Below, piece after piece: positions 56,710 to 64,000 of a DNA stretch of 64,000 bases (positions are counted from its first letter, which is position 1; the number at the start of each line of letters is the position of its first letter). Source of the stretch: Amycolatopsis sp. FBCC-B4732 (GTDB taxonomy: Bacteria > Actinomycetota > Actinomycetes > Mycobacteriales > Pseudonocardiaceae); contig NZ_CP095376.1 in the NCBI RefSeq assembly GCF_023008405.1, positions 6,056,501 through 6,120,500 of the forward strand, in the 5' to 3' direction. A program made the translations under genes and the position numbers. The notes under the pieces were generated by a model. It made no database searches. It saw only the letters and a program-made list of their open reading frames with translations, and was not told where the DNA came from.

Positions 56710-57555
56710 ATGGCAGTCGACCCGTCCAGTACCCCGTCCCCGGTCCCGGCCGGAATCCCGTGCTGGATCGAGCTGGCCTGCCGCGAGCAGGCCGTGGCGG
56801 AACAATTCTACGGTGCCCTCTTCGGCTGGGAGTACACCACTCAACGCGATCCGGCGACGTCCGACGGCCGGTACGCCATCGCGACGCTGAACACCCTCCC
56901 GGTCGGCGGTCTCTACCGCGCCGCGCAGGGGGCACCGCTCGGCTGGATGCCGCACCTGTCCGTGCCGCACACCGCCAGCGCGGCGGAGTGGGTCGAGCAC
57001 CTCGGCGGGCGGCTGACGCTCGGCCCGATGCCGATCCCGCAGCGCGGCACGATCCTGCACGCCTACGACACGAGCGGCGCGCCGGTCGTGTTCTGGGAGG
57101 TGCCGCCGGACTGGGAGTTCGTCACCGGGATCCCCAACACCTTCAGCGGCGCGGACCTCAACACCCACGACGGCGCCGCGGCGGATCACTTCTACACCAA
57201 GCTCTTCACCTACGGCAGCCACCAGATCGGCGACGGCGAGACCCTCGACTACGTCGAATGGCTCATCGAGCACCAGCCGGTGCTGTACCGGTACGTGATG
57301 GGGTCGGAGTACAGCCTCGACACCCCGCCGCACTGGCTCGTCTACTTCGACATCGACCCGGCGCGCGGCGCCGACGCGGTGGCGGGCGAGGCGCTGATGC
57401 ACGGCGGCACCGTCGTGATCCAGCCGTACGACACCCCGTTCGGCCGGATGGCGATCCTCGCCGACCCCGAGGGCGCGGTGTTCGCCGTGATCGACCACTC
57501 GCGCGTCTCCGAGGAGTGGGGCCGCGCCGAGGTCGACGACCCCTACGACGACTGA
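56710..57555 (+). CDS. VOC-family (glyoxalase/bleomycin-resistance-like) protein
   Basis: 281 residues with two VOC half-domains: IPCWIELACREQAVAEQFYG, ALFGWEYT (residues ~18-125) and GADLNTHDGAAADHFYTKLF, TYG ... GTVVIQPYDTPFGRMAILAD, PEGAVFAVI (residues ~150-270). The pattern resembles the two-domain hydroxylase-like VOC proteins of actinomycetes. GGGAGG precedes the ATG. Substrate unknown. Confidence 0.9.
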   Translation: MAVDPSSTPSPVPAGIPCWIELACREQAVAEQFYGALFGWEYTTQRDPATSDGRYAIATLNTLPVGGLYRAAQGAPLGWMPHLSVPHTASAAEWVEHLGGRLTLGPMPIPQRGTILHAYDTSGAPVVFWEVPPDWEFVTGIPNTFSGADLNTHDGAAADHFYTKLFTYGSHQIGDGETLDYVEWLIEHQPVLYRYVMGSEYSLDTPPHWLVYFDIDPARGADAVAGEALMHGGTVVIQPYDTPFGRMAILADPEGAVFAVIDHSRVSEEWGRAEVDDPYDD

Positions 57556-58865
57556 CGCGCGGCGAACGCCAGCCCCGCGACCAGCGCGTACCCGGCCGCC
57601 ACCAGCCACATCCCGGCGGCCGGGGCCAGCGCGCCGACGAGCGCGACCCCGATCGCTCCCCCGGTCTGGCGCGACGCGTTGAGCACGCCCGCGGCCAGCC
57701 CGGCCTGCCCCGGCAAGGCGTTCATCGCCAGCGACGTCATCGCGGGCATCGCCAGCGAACAGCAGCCGAAGACGACCGAGACCACGGCGAACGCCACCAG
57801 CGCGCGATCCGCGGGCAGCAGCGCGAAGCCGGCCGCGCCGACGAGCCCGGCCAGCGCGCCCGCGACCATCGGCGTACGCGGGCCGGAGCGTCCGGTGAGG
57901 CGTCCGCTGAAGAAGGCGTTGAGCCCGACCACCGCCGTCAGCGGCACCAGCGCGAGCCCGGCGGCGAGCGCCCCGAGCGACCAGGCGCGTTGCAGGTACA
58001 GCGCCAGGCTGAAAAGGGTGCCGTAGAGGCAGAAGTTGAACAGGCCGCCGATGCCCGTGGCCACCGCGAAGTCCCGGATCCTCAGGATGCCCAGCGGCAG
58101 CACGGGTTCCGCGACGCGCTGCTCCACGGCCACGAACACCGCGCCGGCCACCACGCCCCCGGCGAGCAGCGCGAGGGTGGCGGGCGCGCCCCACCCCGCG
58201 TGCCCGGCTTCGATGAACCCGGCGACGAACGCGGCCAGCGACACCGTGCCGGCGACCTGCCCGGCGAAGTCGAGGTGCGTCTCCCGGCGCGGGGGTTCGG
58301 TGACCGCCCGCCGCGTCAGGACGATGGCGAGGATCCCGACCGGGACGTTGACCGCGAAGACCAGGCGCCAGTCGGCGAGGCCGACGGCGAGCCCGCCGAG
58401 CACCGGCCCGGCGGCCAGCCCGGCCCCGCTCATGCCACCCCAGACGCCGAGCGCGCGGGCCCGCTCCCGCGCGTCCGGGAACTGGTGGACGATCAAGGCG
58501 AGCGACGACGGCAGCAGCGCGGCGGCCCCGGCCCCCTGCACGGCCCGCGCGGCGATCAGCCAGACCGCGTCCCCGGCGAGCGCGCAGCCGACGCTGGCGA
58601 CGACGAAGACGGCGACACCCGCCTCGAAAACGCGTCGTGAACCCCACCGGTCCCCGGCGGCACCCCAGGTCAGCAGGAACGCGGCAAGGGTGACGGTGTA
58701 GGCGTCGACCACCCACTGCAGCGCGGCCGTCGACGGCTCACCGAAGTCGGCGCCGATCGCGGGCAGGGCCAGGTTCACGATGGTCGCGTCGAGCGTGATC
58801 ATCAGGAAGCCCAGGCAGACGGCGGTCAGGGCGAGCTTCGCCGGGGCTCGGGTTTCGGTGCTCAT
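57543..58865 (-). CDS. MFS drug transporter (DHA2-like)
   Basis: 440 residues, ~14 helices. Motif D1 (LMITLDATIVNLALPAIGAD), motif A (WGAAGDRWGSRRVFEAGVAV) and motif C (GAGLAAGPVLGGLAVGLADW) are present. Similar overall to the MFS protein at 32754. It overlaps the VOC gene by 13 bp tail-to-tail. No adjacent regulator is visible. A substrate cannot be assigned. Confidence 0.92.
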   Translation of the reverse strand: MSTETRAPAKLALTAVCLGFLMITLDATIVNLALPAIGADFGEPSTAALQWVVDAYTVTLAAFLLTWGAAGDRWGSRRVFEAGVAVFVVASVGCALAGDAVWLIAARAVQGAGAAALLPSSLALIVHQFPDARERARALGVWGGMSGAGLAAGPVLGGLAVGLADWRLVFAVNVPVGILAIVLTRRAVTEPPRRETHLDFAGQVAGTVSLAAFVAGFIEAGHAGWGAPATLALLAGGVVAGAVFVAVEQRVAEPVLPLGILRIRDFAVATGIGGLFNFCLYGTLFSLALYLQRAWSLGALAAGLALVPLTAVVGLNAFFSGRLTGRSGPRTPMVAGALAGLVGAAGFALLPADRALVAFAVVSVVFGCCSLAMPAMTSLAMNALPGQAGLAAGVLNASRQTGGAIGVALVGALAPAAGMWLVAAGYALVAGLAFAARQSS

Positions 58866-58946
58866 GCCCCGAGTGAAACCCGCCGAAGCTTCGGCCGTCC
58901 ACGAACCGTTGCCTCCCGGGTGGGAGCTTGCGGCTCCCACCGCAGG

Positions 58947-60203
58947 TCAGCCCAGCGGGACGAACGCGGACAGCAGCAGCCAGGAAACGACGGCCGAGGG
59001 CAGCAGCGAGTCGAGGCGGTCCATGATCCCGCCGTGACCCGGCAGCAGGGTGCCCATGTCCTTGACGCCGAGGTCGCGCTTGATCAGCGACTCGACGAGG
59101 TCGCCCAGGGTCGCGGTGAGGACGATGGCGACGCCGAAGATGACGCCCTGCCAGACGTGCCCGTCCAGCAGCAGGCTCAGGGTGAGGGCACCGGCGACGA
59201 TCCCGCCGACCAGCGAACCGCCGAAGCCTTCCCAGGTCTTCTTCGGGCTGATGGTGGGCGCCATCGGGTGCTTGCCGCCGAGCACGCCGGCGATGTAGCC
59301 CCCGGTGTCCGAGGCGACGACGCCGATGAGGAAGGTGAGAACGCGCCCGACACCGTCCGACGGCGGCACGAGCATGGCCGCGAACGCCCCGAAGAGCGGC
59401 AGGTAGGCGGCGGCGAACGTCGACGCGCTGATGTCCCGCAGATAGCCCTTCGCGCCGCCGGGCAGGCGCCACAGCAGGCAGGCGAGCACGGTCAGGACGA
59501 ACGCCGTGAGCGCGCCCTCCCGCCCGAACGGCCAGGCGAGCCAGATCATCGCCTGCCCGCCGACGAGCACCGGGATCATCGCGACCTTGGTGTCGGCGAC
59601 CCGGCGCAGCACCCCGGCGAATTCGAAGGTGCCGACCGCGATCGCGATCGCGATGATCCCGATGAAGAGGAAGCGCACGGTGAGCAGGGAAACGATGATC
59701 GCGGCCCCGAGCAGCAACGCGACCCCGATGGCCGCGGGCAGGTTCCGCCCGGCCTTGGACGCCTTCTTGGCTTCGGGCGCGGCTTCGGTGGTCCCCGGTG
59801 TCGAGATCGCCTCAGCAGCCCCGGCAGCCGACAACCGGCTCGCTTCGCCCGTGCCCGAGGACGCCTCAGCAGCCCCGGCAGCCGACAACCGGCTCGCTTC
59901 GCCGGTGCCCGAGGTCGCCTCGACATCCGGGATCGAGCCCGCAGCGGTTCCGCCGGCCGCCGCGCGGCCCGCTTCACCGGTCACTGCGGTCGTTCCGGTT
60001 CCCGAGGTCGCGCTCGTGCCCGAGGTCTCGGGCACGACCGGCGTCTCCGCCGCGGTACCGGCCCCCGGGAACTCCGGCGTGGCCGGGAACTCCGGCGTGG
60101 CCGGGGTGCCGGCTTGCGCCGGCTCCGGCGTCCCGGGCGCGGCCGCCGGGTGTTCTCCGGTGGCGTCCACCCGGTCCTCGCGTTCCTCGCTCACCTGTGC
60201 CAT
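58947..60203 (-). CDS. cdsA: phosphatidate cytidylyltransferase CdsA
   Basis: 418 residues. The C-terminal ~280 residues hold eight or so membrane helices and the CDP-diglyceride synthetase signature: SPKKTWEGFGGSLVGGI and DLVESLIKRDLGVKDMGTLLPGHGGIMDRLDS. CdsA makes CDP-diacylglycerol from CTP and phosphatidate. The N-terminal ~140 residues are an Ala/Pro/Thr/Glu extension with internal repeats (see the repeat entry), absent from enteric CdsA. Coupled to frr: the stop of frr overlaps its first codons. Part of the tsf-pyrH-frr-cdsA block. Confidence 0.95.
   Translation of the reverse strand: MAQVSEEREDRVDATGEHPAAAPGTPEPAQAGTPATPEFPATPEFPGAGTAAETPVVPETSGTSATSGTGTTAVTGEAGRAAAGGTAAGSIPDVEATSGTGEASRLSAAGAAEASSGTGEASRLSAAGAAEAISTPGTTEAAPEAKKASKAGRNLPAAIGVALLLGAAIIVSLLTVRFLFIGIIAIAIAVGTFEFAGVLRRVADTKVAMIPVLVGGQAMIWLAWPFGREGALTAFVLTVLACLLWRLPGGAKGYLRDISASTFAAAYLPLFGAFAAMLVPPSDGVGRVLTFLIGVVASDTGGYIAGVLGGKHPMAPTISPKKTWEGFGGSLVGGIVAGALTLSLLLDGHVWQGVIFGVAIVLTATLGDLVESLIKRDLGVKDMGTLLPGHGGIMDRLDSLLPSAVVSWLLLSAFVPLG
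59809..59916. repeat. 54-bp tandem repeat in cdsA
   Basis: Two units starting at 59809 and 59863 encode GTGEASRLSAAGAAEA twice in the N-terminal extension of CdsA. A shorter 18-bp repeat (AACTCCGGCGTGGCCGGG) occurs twice near 60069-60104. In-frame units imply slippage-driven length variation. Confidence 0.85.
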
Positions 60204-60760
60204 CAGACCTCGAGCAGCTCGGCTTCCTTGTGCTTGACCAGCTCGTCGACCTTGTGCGAGTAGGTGTCGGTGAGGTTCTGCAGTTCCTTCTCCGCGCGCA
60301 CGACCTCGTCCTCGCCCGCTTCGCCGTCCTTGCCGATGCGGTCGAGCTCTTCCTTGGCCTTGCGGCGGATGCTGCGGATGGTCACCCGGGCGTCCTCGCC
60401 CTTGCCCTTGGCGACCTTCACCATCTCCTTGCGCCGCTCCTCGGTGAGCTGCGGGATGACGATCCGGATCACGTTGCCGTCGTTGCTCGGGTTGACCCCG
60501 AGGTCGGACTCGCGGATCGCCTTCTCGATGGCGGCCAGCTGCGTCTGGTCGTAGGGCTTGATCAGCGCCATCCGCGCCTCGGGCACGTTGACGCTGGCCA
60601 GCTGGTTCAGCGGGGTCGGCGCGCCGTAGTACTCGACGACGATGCGCGAGAACATCGACGGGGTGGCCCGGCCGGTGCGCACCGACGTCAGGTCGTCCTT
60701 CGCGACGGACACCGCTTTTTCCATCTTCTCCTCGGCGTCGAGGAGGGTCTCGTCGATCAC
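60203..60760 (-). CDS. frr: ribosome recycling factor
   Basis: 185 residues, exactly the family length. [80 protein letters not shown] and the C-terminal [20 protein letters not shown] are all canonical. RRF with EF-G splits post-termination ribosomes. Lies 48 bp after pyrH, and its stop overlaps the cdsA start. Confidence 0.98.
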   Translation of the reverse strand: MIDETLLDAEEKMEKAVSVAKDDLTSVRTGRATPSMFSRIVVEYYGAPTPLNQLASVNVPEARMALIKPYDQTQLAAIEKAIRESDLGVNPSNDGNVIRIVIPQLTEERRKEMVKVAKGKGEDARVTIRSIRRKAKEELDRIGKDGEAGEDEVVRAEKELQNLTDTYSHKVDELVKHKEAELLEV

Positions 60761-60808
60761 GGCTACTCCCGTTGTTGTGATGGGTGGCGCTTGCTGATCC
60801 CAGCAGGT

Positions 60809-61552
60809 CTAGGCCGGCACCCCGTCGGCGGGGGTGCTGACCAACGTGCCGATTCTTTCACCACTCACCGCGCGGGCGATGTTCCCCTCGGTGAGCAGGT
60901 TGAACACGATGATCGGCATGTTGTTGTCCATGCAGAGGCTGAACGCCGTCGCGTCGGCGACCTTGAGGTCCCGCTCCAGCACCTCGCGGTGGGTGATCTC
61001 GCGGAACATCTCGGCGGTCGGGTCGGCCTTCGGGTCCGCGGTGTAGACGCCGTCGACGGCCTTCGCCATCAGCACGGCTTCGCAGCCCAGCTCGAGCGCC
61101 CGCTGCGCGGCCGCGGTGTCGGTGGAGAAGTACGGCATGCCGACCCCGGCGCCGAAGATCACGACGCGGCCCTTCTCCAGGTGCCGCTCGGCGCGGCGCG
61201 GGATGTAGGGCTCGGCGACCTGGCCCATCGTGATGGCGGTCTGCACGCGGGTGGGCAGGCCCTCCTTCTCCAGGAAGTCCTGCAGCGCCAGGCAGTTCAT
61301 CACGGTGCCCAGCATCGCCATGTAGTCGGCGCGGTCGCGGTCCATGCCGCGCTGCGAGAGCTCCGCGCCGCGGAAGTAGTTGCCGCCGCCGATCACGACC
61401 GCGACCTGGACGCCGGTGCGGGCGACGTCGGCGATCTGCTGCGCGACCGAGTGGACGACATCCGGATCGACGCCGATCGAACCACCGCCGAACATTTCGC
61501 CGCCCAGTTTCAGCAGCACCCGCCGGTAGCCACCTTCGACCCGGTCACCCAT
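60809..61552 (-). CDS. pyrH: UMP kinase
   Basis: 247 residues. [40 protein letters not shown], and [35 protein letters not shown] are the amino-acid-kinase-fold motifs of bacterial PyrH. It phosphorylates UMP to UDP and is typically feedback-inhibited by UTP. Follows tsf after a terminator-like hairpin and precedes frr. Confidence 0.98.
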   Translation of the reverse strand: MGDRVEGGYRRVLLKLGGEMFGGGSIGVDPDVVHSVAQQIADVARTGVQVAVVIGGGNYFRGAELSQRGMDRDRADYMAMLGTVMNCLALQDFLEKEGLPTRVQTAITMGQVAEPYIPRRAERHLEKGRVVIFGAGVGMPYFSTDTAAAQRALELGCEAVLMAKAVDGVYTADPKADPTAEMFREITHREVLERDLKVADATAFSLCMDNNMPIIVFNLLTEGNIARAVSGERIGTLVSTPADGVPA

Positions 61553-61601
61553 CTATGTCGCCTCCTACGCCCCTCGGCCGTGCATTTCTTCTCTGGACCC
61601 G

Positions 61602-61640
61602 ACAGTGCCCCGTCCCCATTGGGCGGAGACGGGGCACTGT
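61602..61640 (-). terminator. tsf terminator
   Basis: ACAGTGCCCCGTC pairs with GACGGGGCACTGT across 13 nt: a 13-bp perfect stem between tsf (ends 61670) and pyrH (starts 61552). It partially separates the ribosomal pair from pyrH-frr-cdsA. Confidence 0.85.
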
Positions 61641-61669
61641 GGGTGTGAAACCTACGCCCTGGCCTGGTG

Positions 61670-62485
61670 TCAGGCCTGGCCGACCTCGAACCGCGCGAAC
61701 TTGGTCAGCGTCACGCCGGCCTCGTCGAGCAGGGCCTTGACGGTCTTCTTGTTGTCCTTGACCGAAGGCTGCTCGAGCAGGACGTTGTCCTTGTAGTAGG
61801 CGTTGACCTTGCCCTCGATGATCTTGGACATGGCCTGCTCCGGCTTGCCCTCTTCGCGGGCGGTCTTCTCGGCGATCGAGCGCTCGTTCTCGACGATCTC
61901 GGCCGGGACCTCTTCGCGGGTCAGGTACTTCGCGCGCAGCGCGGCGACCTGCATGGCGGCACCGCGGGCGGCCTCGGTGTCGTCACCGGTGAACTCGACG
62001 AGCACGCCGACGGCCGGCGGCAGGTCGGAGCCGCGGCGGTGCAGGTAGGTCGCGGTCTGGCCCTCGAAGGCCACGACGCGGCGCAGCTCGAGCTTCTCGC
62101 CGATGCGGGCCGAGAGCTCCTGGACGACCTCGTTGACGGTCTTGCCGTCGAGCTCGGCGGCCTTGAGCGCCTCGACGTCGGAGGTCTTGACGGTCTTCGC
62201 GACCTCGACGATCTTCGCGGCGAGCGCCTGGAAGTCGGCGTTCTTGGCGACGAAGTCGGTCTCGGAGTCGAGTTCGATGAGGACACCGCCCTCGCCGGTG
62301 ACCAGGCCCTCGGCGGTGGCGCGCTCGGCGCGCTTGCCGACGTCCTTGGCACCCTTGATGCGCAGGAACTCGACGGCCTTGTCGAAGTCGCCGCCGTTCT
62401 CCTCGAGCGCCTTCTTGCAGTCCATCATGCCGGCGCCGGTCATCTCGCGCAGGCGCTTCACGTCAGCGGCGGTGTAGTTCGCCAT
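61670..62485 (-). CDS. tsf: translation elongation factor Ts
   Basis: 271 residues from ATG 62483-62485. [60 protein letters not shown] contain both Ts signatures, and [16 protein letters not shown] is the conserved TDFV motif contacting EF-Tu. EF-Ts exchanges GDP on EF-Tu. Downstream of rpsB with a strong intergenic hairpin. Confidence 0.98.
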   Translation of the reverse strand: MANYTAADVKRLREMTGAGMMDCKKALEENGGDFDKAVEFLRIKGAKDVGKRAERATAEGLVTGEGGVLIELDSETDFVAKNADFQALAAKIVEVAKTVKTSDVEALKAAELDGKTVNEVVQELSARIGEKLELRRVVAFEGQTATYLHRRGSDLPPAVGVLVEFTGDDTEAARGAAMQVAALRAKYLTREEVPAEIVENERSIAEKTAREEGKPEQAMSKIIEGKVNAYYKDNVLLEQPSVKDNKKTVKALLDEAGVTLTKFARFEVGQA

Positions 62486-62533
62486 TCTGGTAGATCCGTC
62501 CTTTTCAGGTACGTAAGTCTTGGAGGGTGCTAC

Positions 62534-62567
62534 GCCCGTGCGGCCGGCCGGAGCCGGCCGCACGGGC
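62534..62567 (-). terminator. rpsB-tsf intergenic hairpin (attenuator-like)
   Basis: GCCCGTGCGGCCGGC, CGGA loop, GCCGGCCGCACGGGC: a 15-bp perfect stem. Located 10-43 bp after the rpsB stop and 49 bp before tsf. In several bacteria the rpsB-tsf gap holds a partial terminator that lowers tsf transcription relative to rpsB. Confidence 0.85.
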
Positions 62568-62576
62568 GGGTGAACA

Positions 62577-63449
62577 TCAGGAGGAGGCGGTCGCCTGCTC
62601 GGTCGGGGCCTCGACCGGAGCCTCGACGGCGGCAGCGGCCTCGGTCGCGTCGGCGGCGGCGGTCTCGGAGCCGGCGAGCAGCTCCTTCTCCCACTCGGCC
62701 AGCGGCTCGTCCGCGGCGACACCCGGCTCGGGCTTCGTGTCGGCCGACGCACCGTTGCGGCTGGACCGCTGCATCAGACCGGCGGCCGCGGCCTCGGCGA
62801 CGACCTTGGTCAGCAGCGCGGCCGACCGGATGGCGTCGTCGTTGCCCGGGATCGGGTAGTCGACCTCGTCCGGGTCGCAGTTGGTGTCCAGGATCGCGAC
62901 GACCGGGATGTTCAGCTTGCGAGCCTCGCCGACGGCGATGTGCTCCTTCTTCGTGTCGACGATCCACACGATGCTGGGCACCTTGGCCATGTCGCGGATG
63001 CCGCCGAGGGTCTTCTCGAGCTTGTCCTTCTCACGGGTGAGCGTGAGGATCTCGCGCTTGGTGAGACCTTCGAAGCCGCCGGTCTGCTCGCGCGACTCGA
63101 GCTCCTTCAGGCGGAGGAGGCGCTTGTGCACGGTCTGGAAGTTGGTCAGCATGCCGCCGAGCCAGCGCTGGTTCACGTAGGGCATGCCCACGCGCGAGGC
63201 TTCGGCCGCGATGGCTTCCTGAGCCTGCTTCTTGGTGCCGACGAACATGATCGTGCCACCGTGCGCGACGGTTTCCTTGATGAACTCGAAGGCACGGTCG
63301 ATGTAGGTCAGCGTCTGCTGCAGGTCGATGATGTAGATGCCGTTGCGCTCGGTGAAGATGTAGCGCTTCATCTTCGGGTTCCACCGACGAGTCTGGTGCC
63401 CGAAGTGCACGCCGCTGTCGAGCAGCTGCTTCATGGTGACGACGGCCAT
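62577..63449 (-). CDS. rpsB: 30S ribosomal protein S2
   Basis: 290 residues from the ATG at 63447-63449. [77 protein letters not shown] are canonical S2. The C-terminal ~50 residues are an Ala/Glu-rich extension common in actinobacteria. Preceded by a ~230-nt leader and a TAGAAT -10 box. Confidence 0.98.
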   Translation of the reverse strand: MAVVTMKQLLDSGVHFGHQTRRWNPKMKRYIFTERNGIYIIDLQQTLTYIDRAFEFIKETVAHGGTIMFVGTKKQAQEAIAAEASRVGMPYVNQRWLGGMLTNFQTVHKRLLRLKELESREQTGGFEGLTKREILTLTREKDKLEKTLGGIRDMAKVPSIVWIVDTKKEHIAVGEARKLNIPVVAILDTNCDPDEVDYPIPGNDDAIRSAALLTKVVAEAAAAGLMQRSSRNGASADTKPEPGVAADEPLAEWEKELLAGSETAAADATEAAAAVEAPVEAPTEQATASS

Positions 63450-63738
63450 TGCCGGAATCACACCTCTTCTGTGTAGTGCGCGCCGGGTTCGATCGGCGCG
63501 CTGCTCGGTTTTGTCGCTCCCGGCCGGGTGGCCGTTCGCCCTGGTGCCCGTGGCGGCGTCCGGACCCGGAGGTGCTGAGGAACCCCTGGGACCGCCGGAC
63601 CCCGTGCGTCTCCCCCGCGTGGAAAATCGAGGGGAACGCGCACGTGCACGCGAAGTCAGTCCGCTCACACGGACCGCGCAAAAGATTCTACCCCCTCCCA
63701 CCACCCCACCCCCCACCGGCGGCGATTGAGCGACGGAG
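63450..63738 (-). promoter_or_regulatory. rpsB leader and promoter with G-rich (quadruplex-type) -35 zone
   Basis: On the minus strand TAGAAT (63690-63685) is a good -10 box, giving a ~230-nt untranslated leader with no convincing protein gene. In place of a -35 hexamer there is GGGGGG-T-GGGG-TGGT-GGG-A-GGGGG (63714-63691), four G-runs able to form a quadruplex. The leader contains short GC stems (e.g. CGCGCCGGGTTCGATCGGCGCG near 63480-63501). It could carry S2 autoregulation, but no known S2-leader fold is recognisable. Confidence 0.55.
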
Positions 63739-63766
63739 TTGTCCACAACGCCTCCGGTTATCCACA
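63739..63766. promoter_or_regulatory. two DnaA-box-like sites
   Basis: TTGTCCACA (63739-63747) and TTATCCACA (63758-63766), same orientation, 19 bp apart. The first is the actinobacterial DnaA-box consensus, the second the classical one. They lie in the divergent region between rpsB and the exported-protein gene. Confidence 0.65.
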
Positions 63767-63816
63767 GATTCACCGACGACCTCCCACGGCGGCCGCGGGT
63801 GCCGCAGGCTGGAGCC

Positions 63817-64000
63817 ATGGAGTCGATCATGCGTTTCCGGCACTGGCTGCCGGGGTGGGCAGGAGTGGTGTTCGTGCTGGTCGCGGCGGTGTCCGCGGGA
63901 TTGGGAGGTGCGGCTGGGACGGCTTTGGCGCCGGCCCGGGAGCCGGTTTCGGCGGGGCCCGAAACGGTGGTGACGGCCTCGGCGGTGGTGGCGTCGGAGC
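63817..64000 (+). CDS. exported/membrane-anchored protein, 5' part (window edge)
   Basis: 61 codons are visible from ATG 63817 (or ATG 63829): [40 protein letters not shown], then a Pro/Ala/Val-rich mature start. This is an N-terminal signal peptide or anchor. In related actinobacteria the gene divergent from rpsB is often an M23-type murein peptidase, which is possible here, but no catalytic region is inside the window. Confidence 0.65.
   Translation, partial: MESIMRFRHWLPGWAGVVFVLVAAVSAGLGGAAGTALAPAREPVSAGPETVVTASAVVASE

Noticed and set aside
1..64000. CRISPR arrays, tRNA or rRNA genes
   Set aside because: No regularly spaced direct repeats with unique spacers and no cloverleaf or rRNA-like sequence were noticed on reading; the repeats found are operators, coding repeats or duplications.

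Overview
The window is high-GC actinobacterial chromosome. The conserved block at the right end (rpsB, tsf, pyrH, frr, cdsA, then rlmN further left, all on the minus strand), the wealth of LysR/TetR/MerR/PadR/SARP/ECF regulators, the frequent GTG starts and the leaderless-looking promoters suggest a Pseudonocardiales species, most likely Amycolatopsis-like. The genus is inferred from style and gene order, not proven.

Layout. 1-4978: accessory metabolism (alpha/beta hydrolase end, a CYP125-clan P450 coupled to a LysR regulator, an SDR, a nitrilase-family amidohydrolase coupled to a DUF1295 membrane reductase). 5001-22376: a 17.4-kb integrated element with an 18-bp direct repeat at its ends, inserted into codons of an EXPERA-domain membrane-protein gene. 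Integrase, an XRE repressor, two AGTGC-N7-GCACT operators and an Xis-like protein sit at the right end. A winged-helix replication-type protein with internal iterons and a 40-bp perfect palindrome lies in the middle. The left part carries a DUF2637/SpdB-like membrane protein, a palindromic operator array, a toxin-antitoxin pair and a TPR-type XRE regulator. Its largest gene is a complete 1124-residue phage tail tape-measure protein, yet no capsid, portal, terminase, lysis or other tail gene is recognisable. This makes it a candidate phage satellite (or plasmid/phage hybrid) and is the main finding.

22377-36100: threonine synthase, ArsC-like reductase, TetR plus enoyl-CoA hydratase, an IS5-type transposase relic, a protein with four tandem cold-shock domains, an ECF42-type sigma factor with its YCII/DGPF partner, an autoregulated membrane-protein/XRE/oxidoreductase operon, a BNR-repeat protein with a ubiquitin-like sulfur carrier, an MFS/MerR divergon, gene relics, and a TetX-like monooxygenase behind a 25-bp perfect operator.

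36302-43040: an unrecognised ~1090-residue coiled-coil protein broken by one frameshift, coupled to an unrecognised hydrolase-like protein, then an ImmA/IrrE metallopeptidase coupled to an MAB_1171c-type membrane protein. 43060-47827: two copies of a small gene plus rlmN. One rlmN copy is a decayed pseudogene, and a tandem family of membrane proteins with repeated leaders lies between the copies. 47928-58865: a SUKH-LRR protein, SARP regulator, unknown protein, lipoprotein, a pyruvate-dehydrogenase-E1/transketolase-like enzyme with an Lrp regulator, PadR, methyltransferase, VOC protein and MFS pump. 58947-64000: cdsA-frr-pyrH-tsf-rpsB and the start of a divergent exported protein, separated by a G-rich promoter region and two DnaA-box-like sites.
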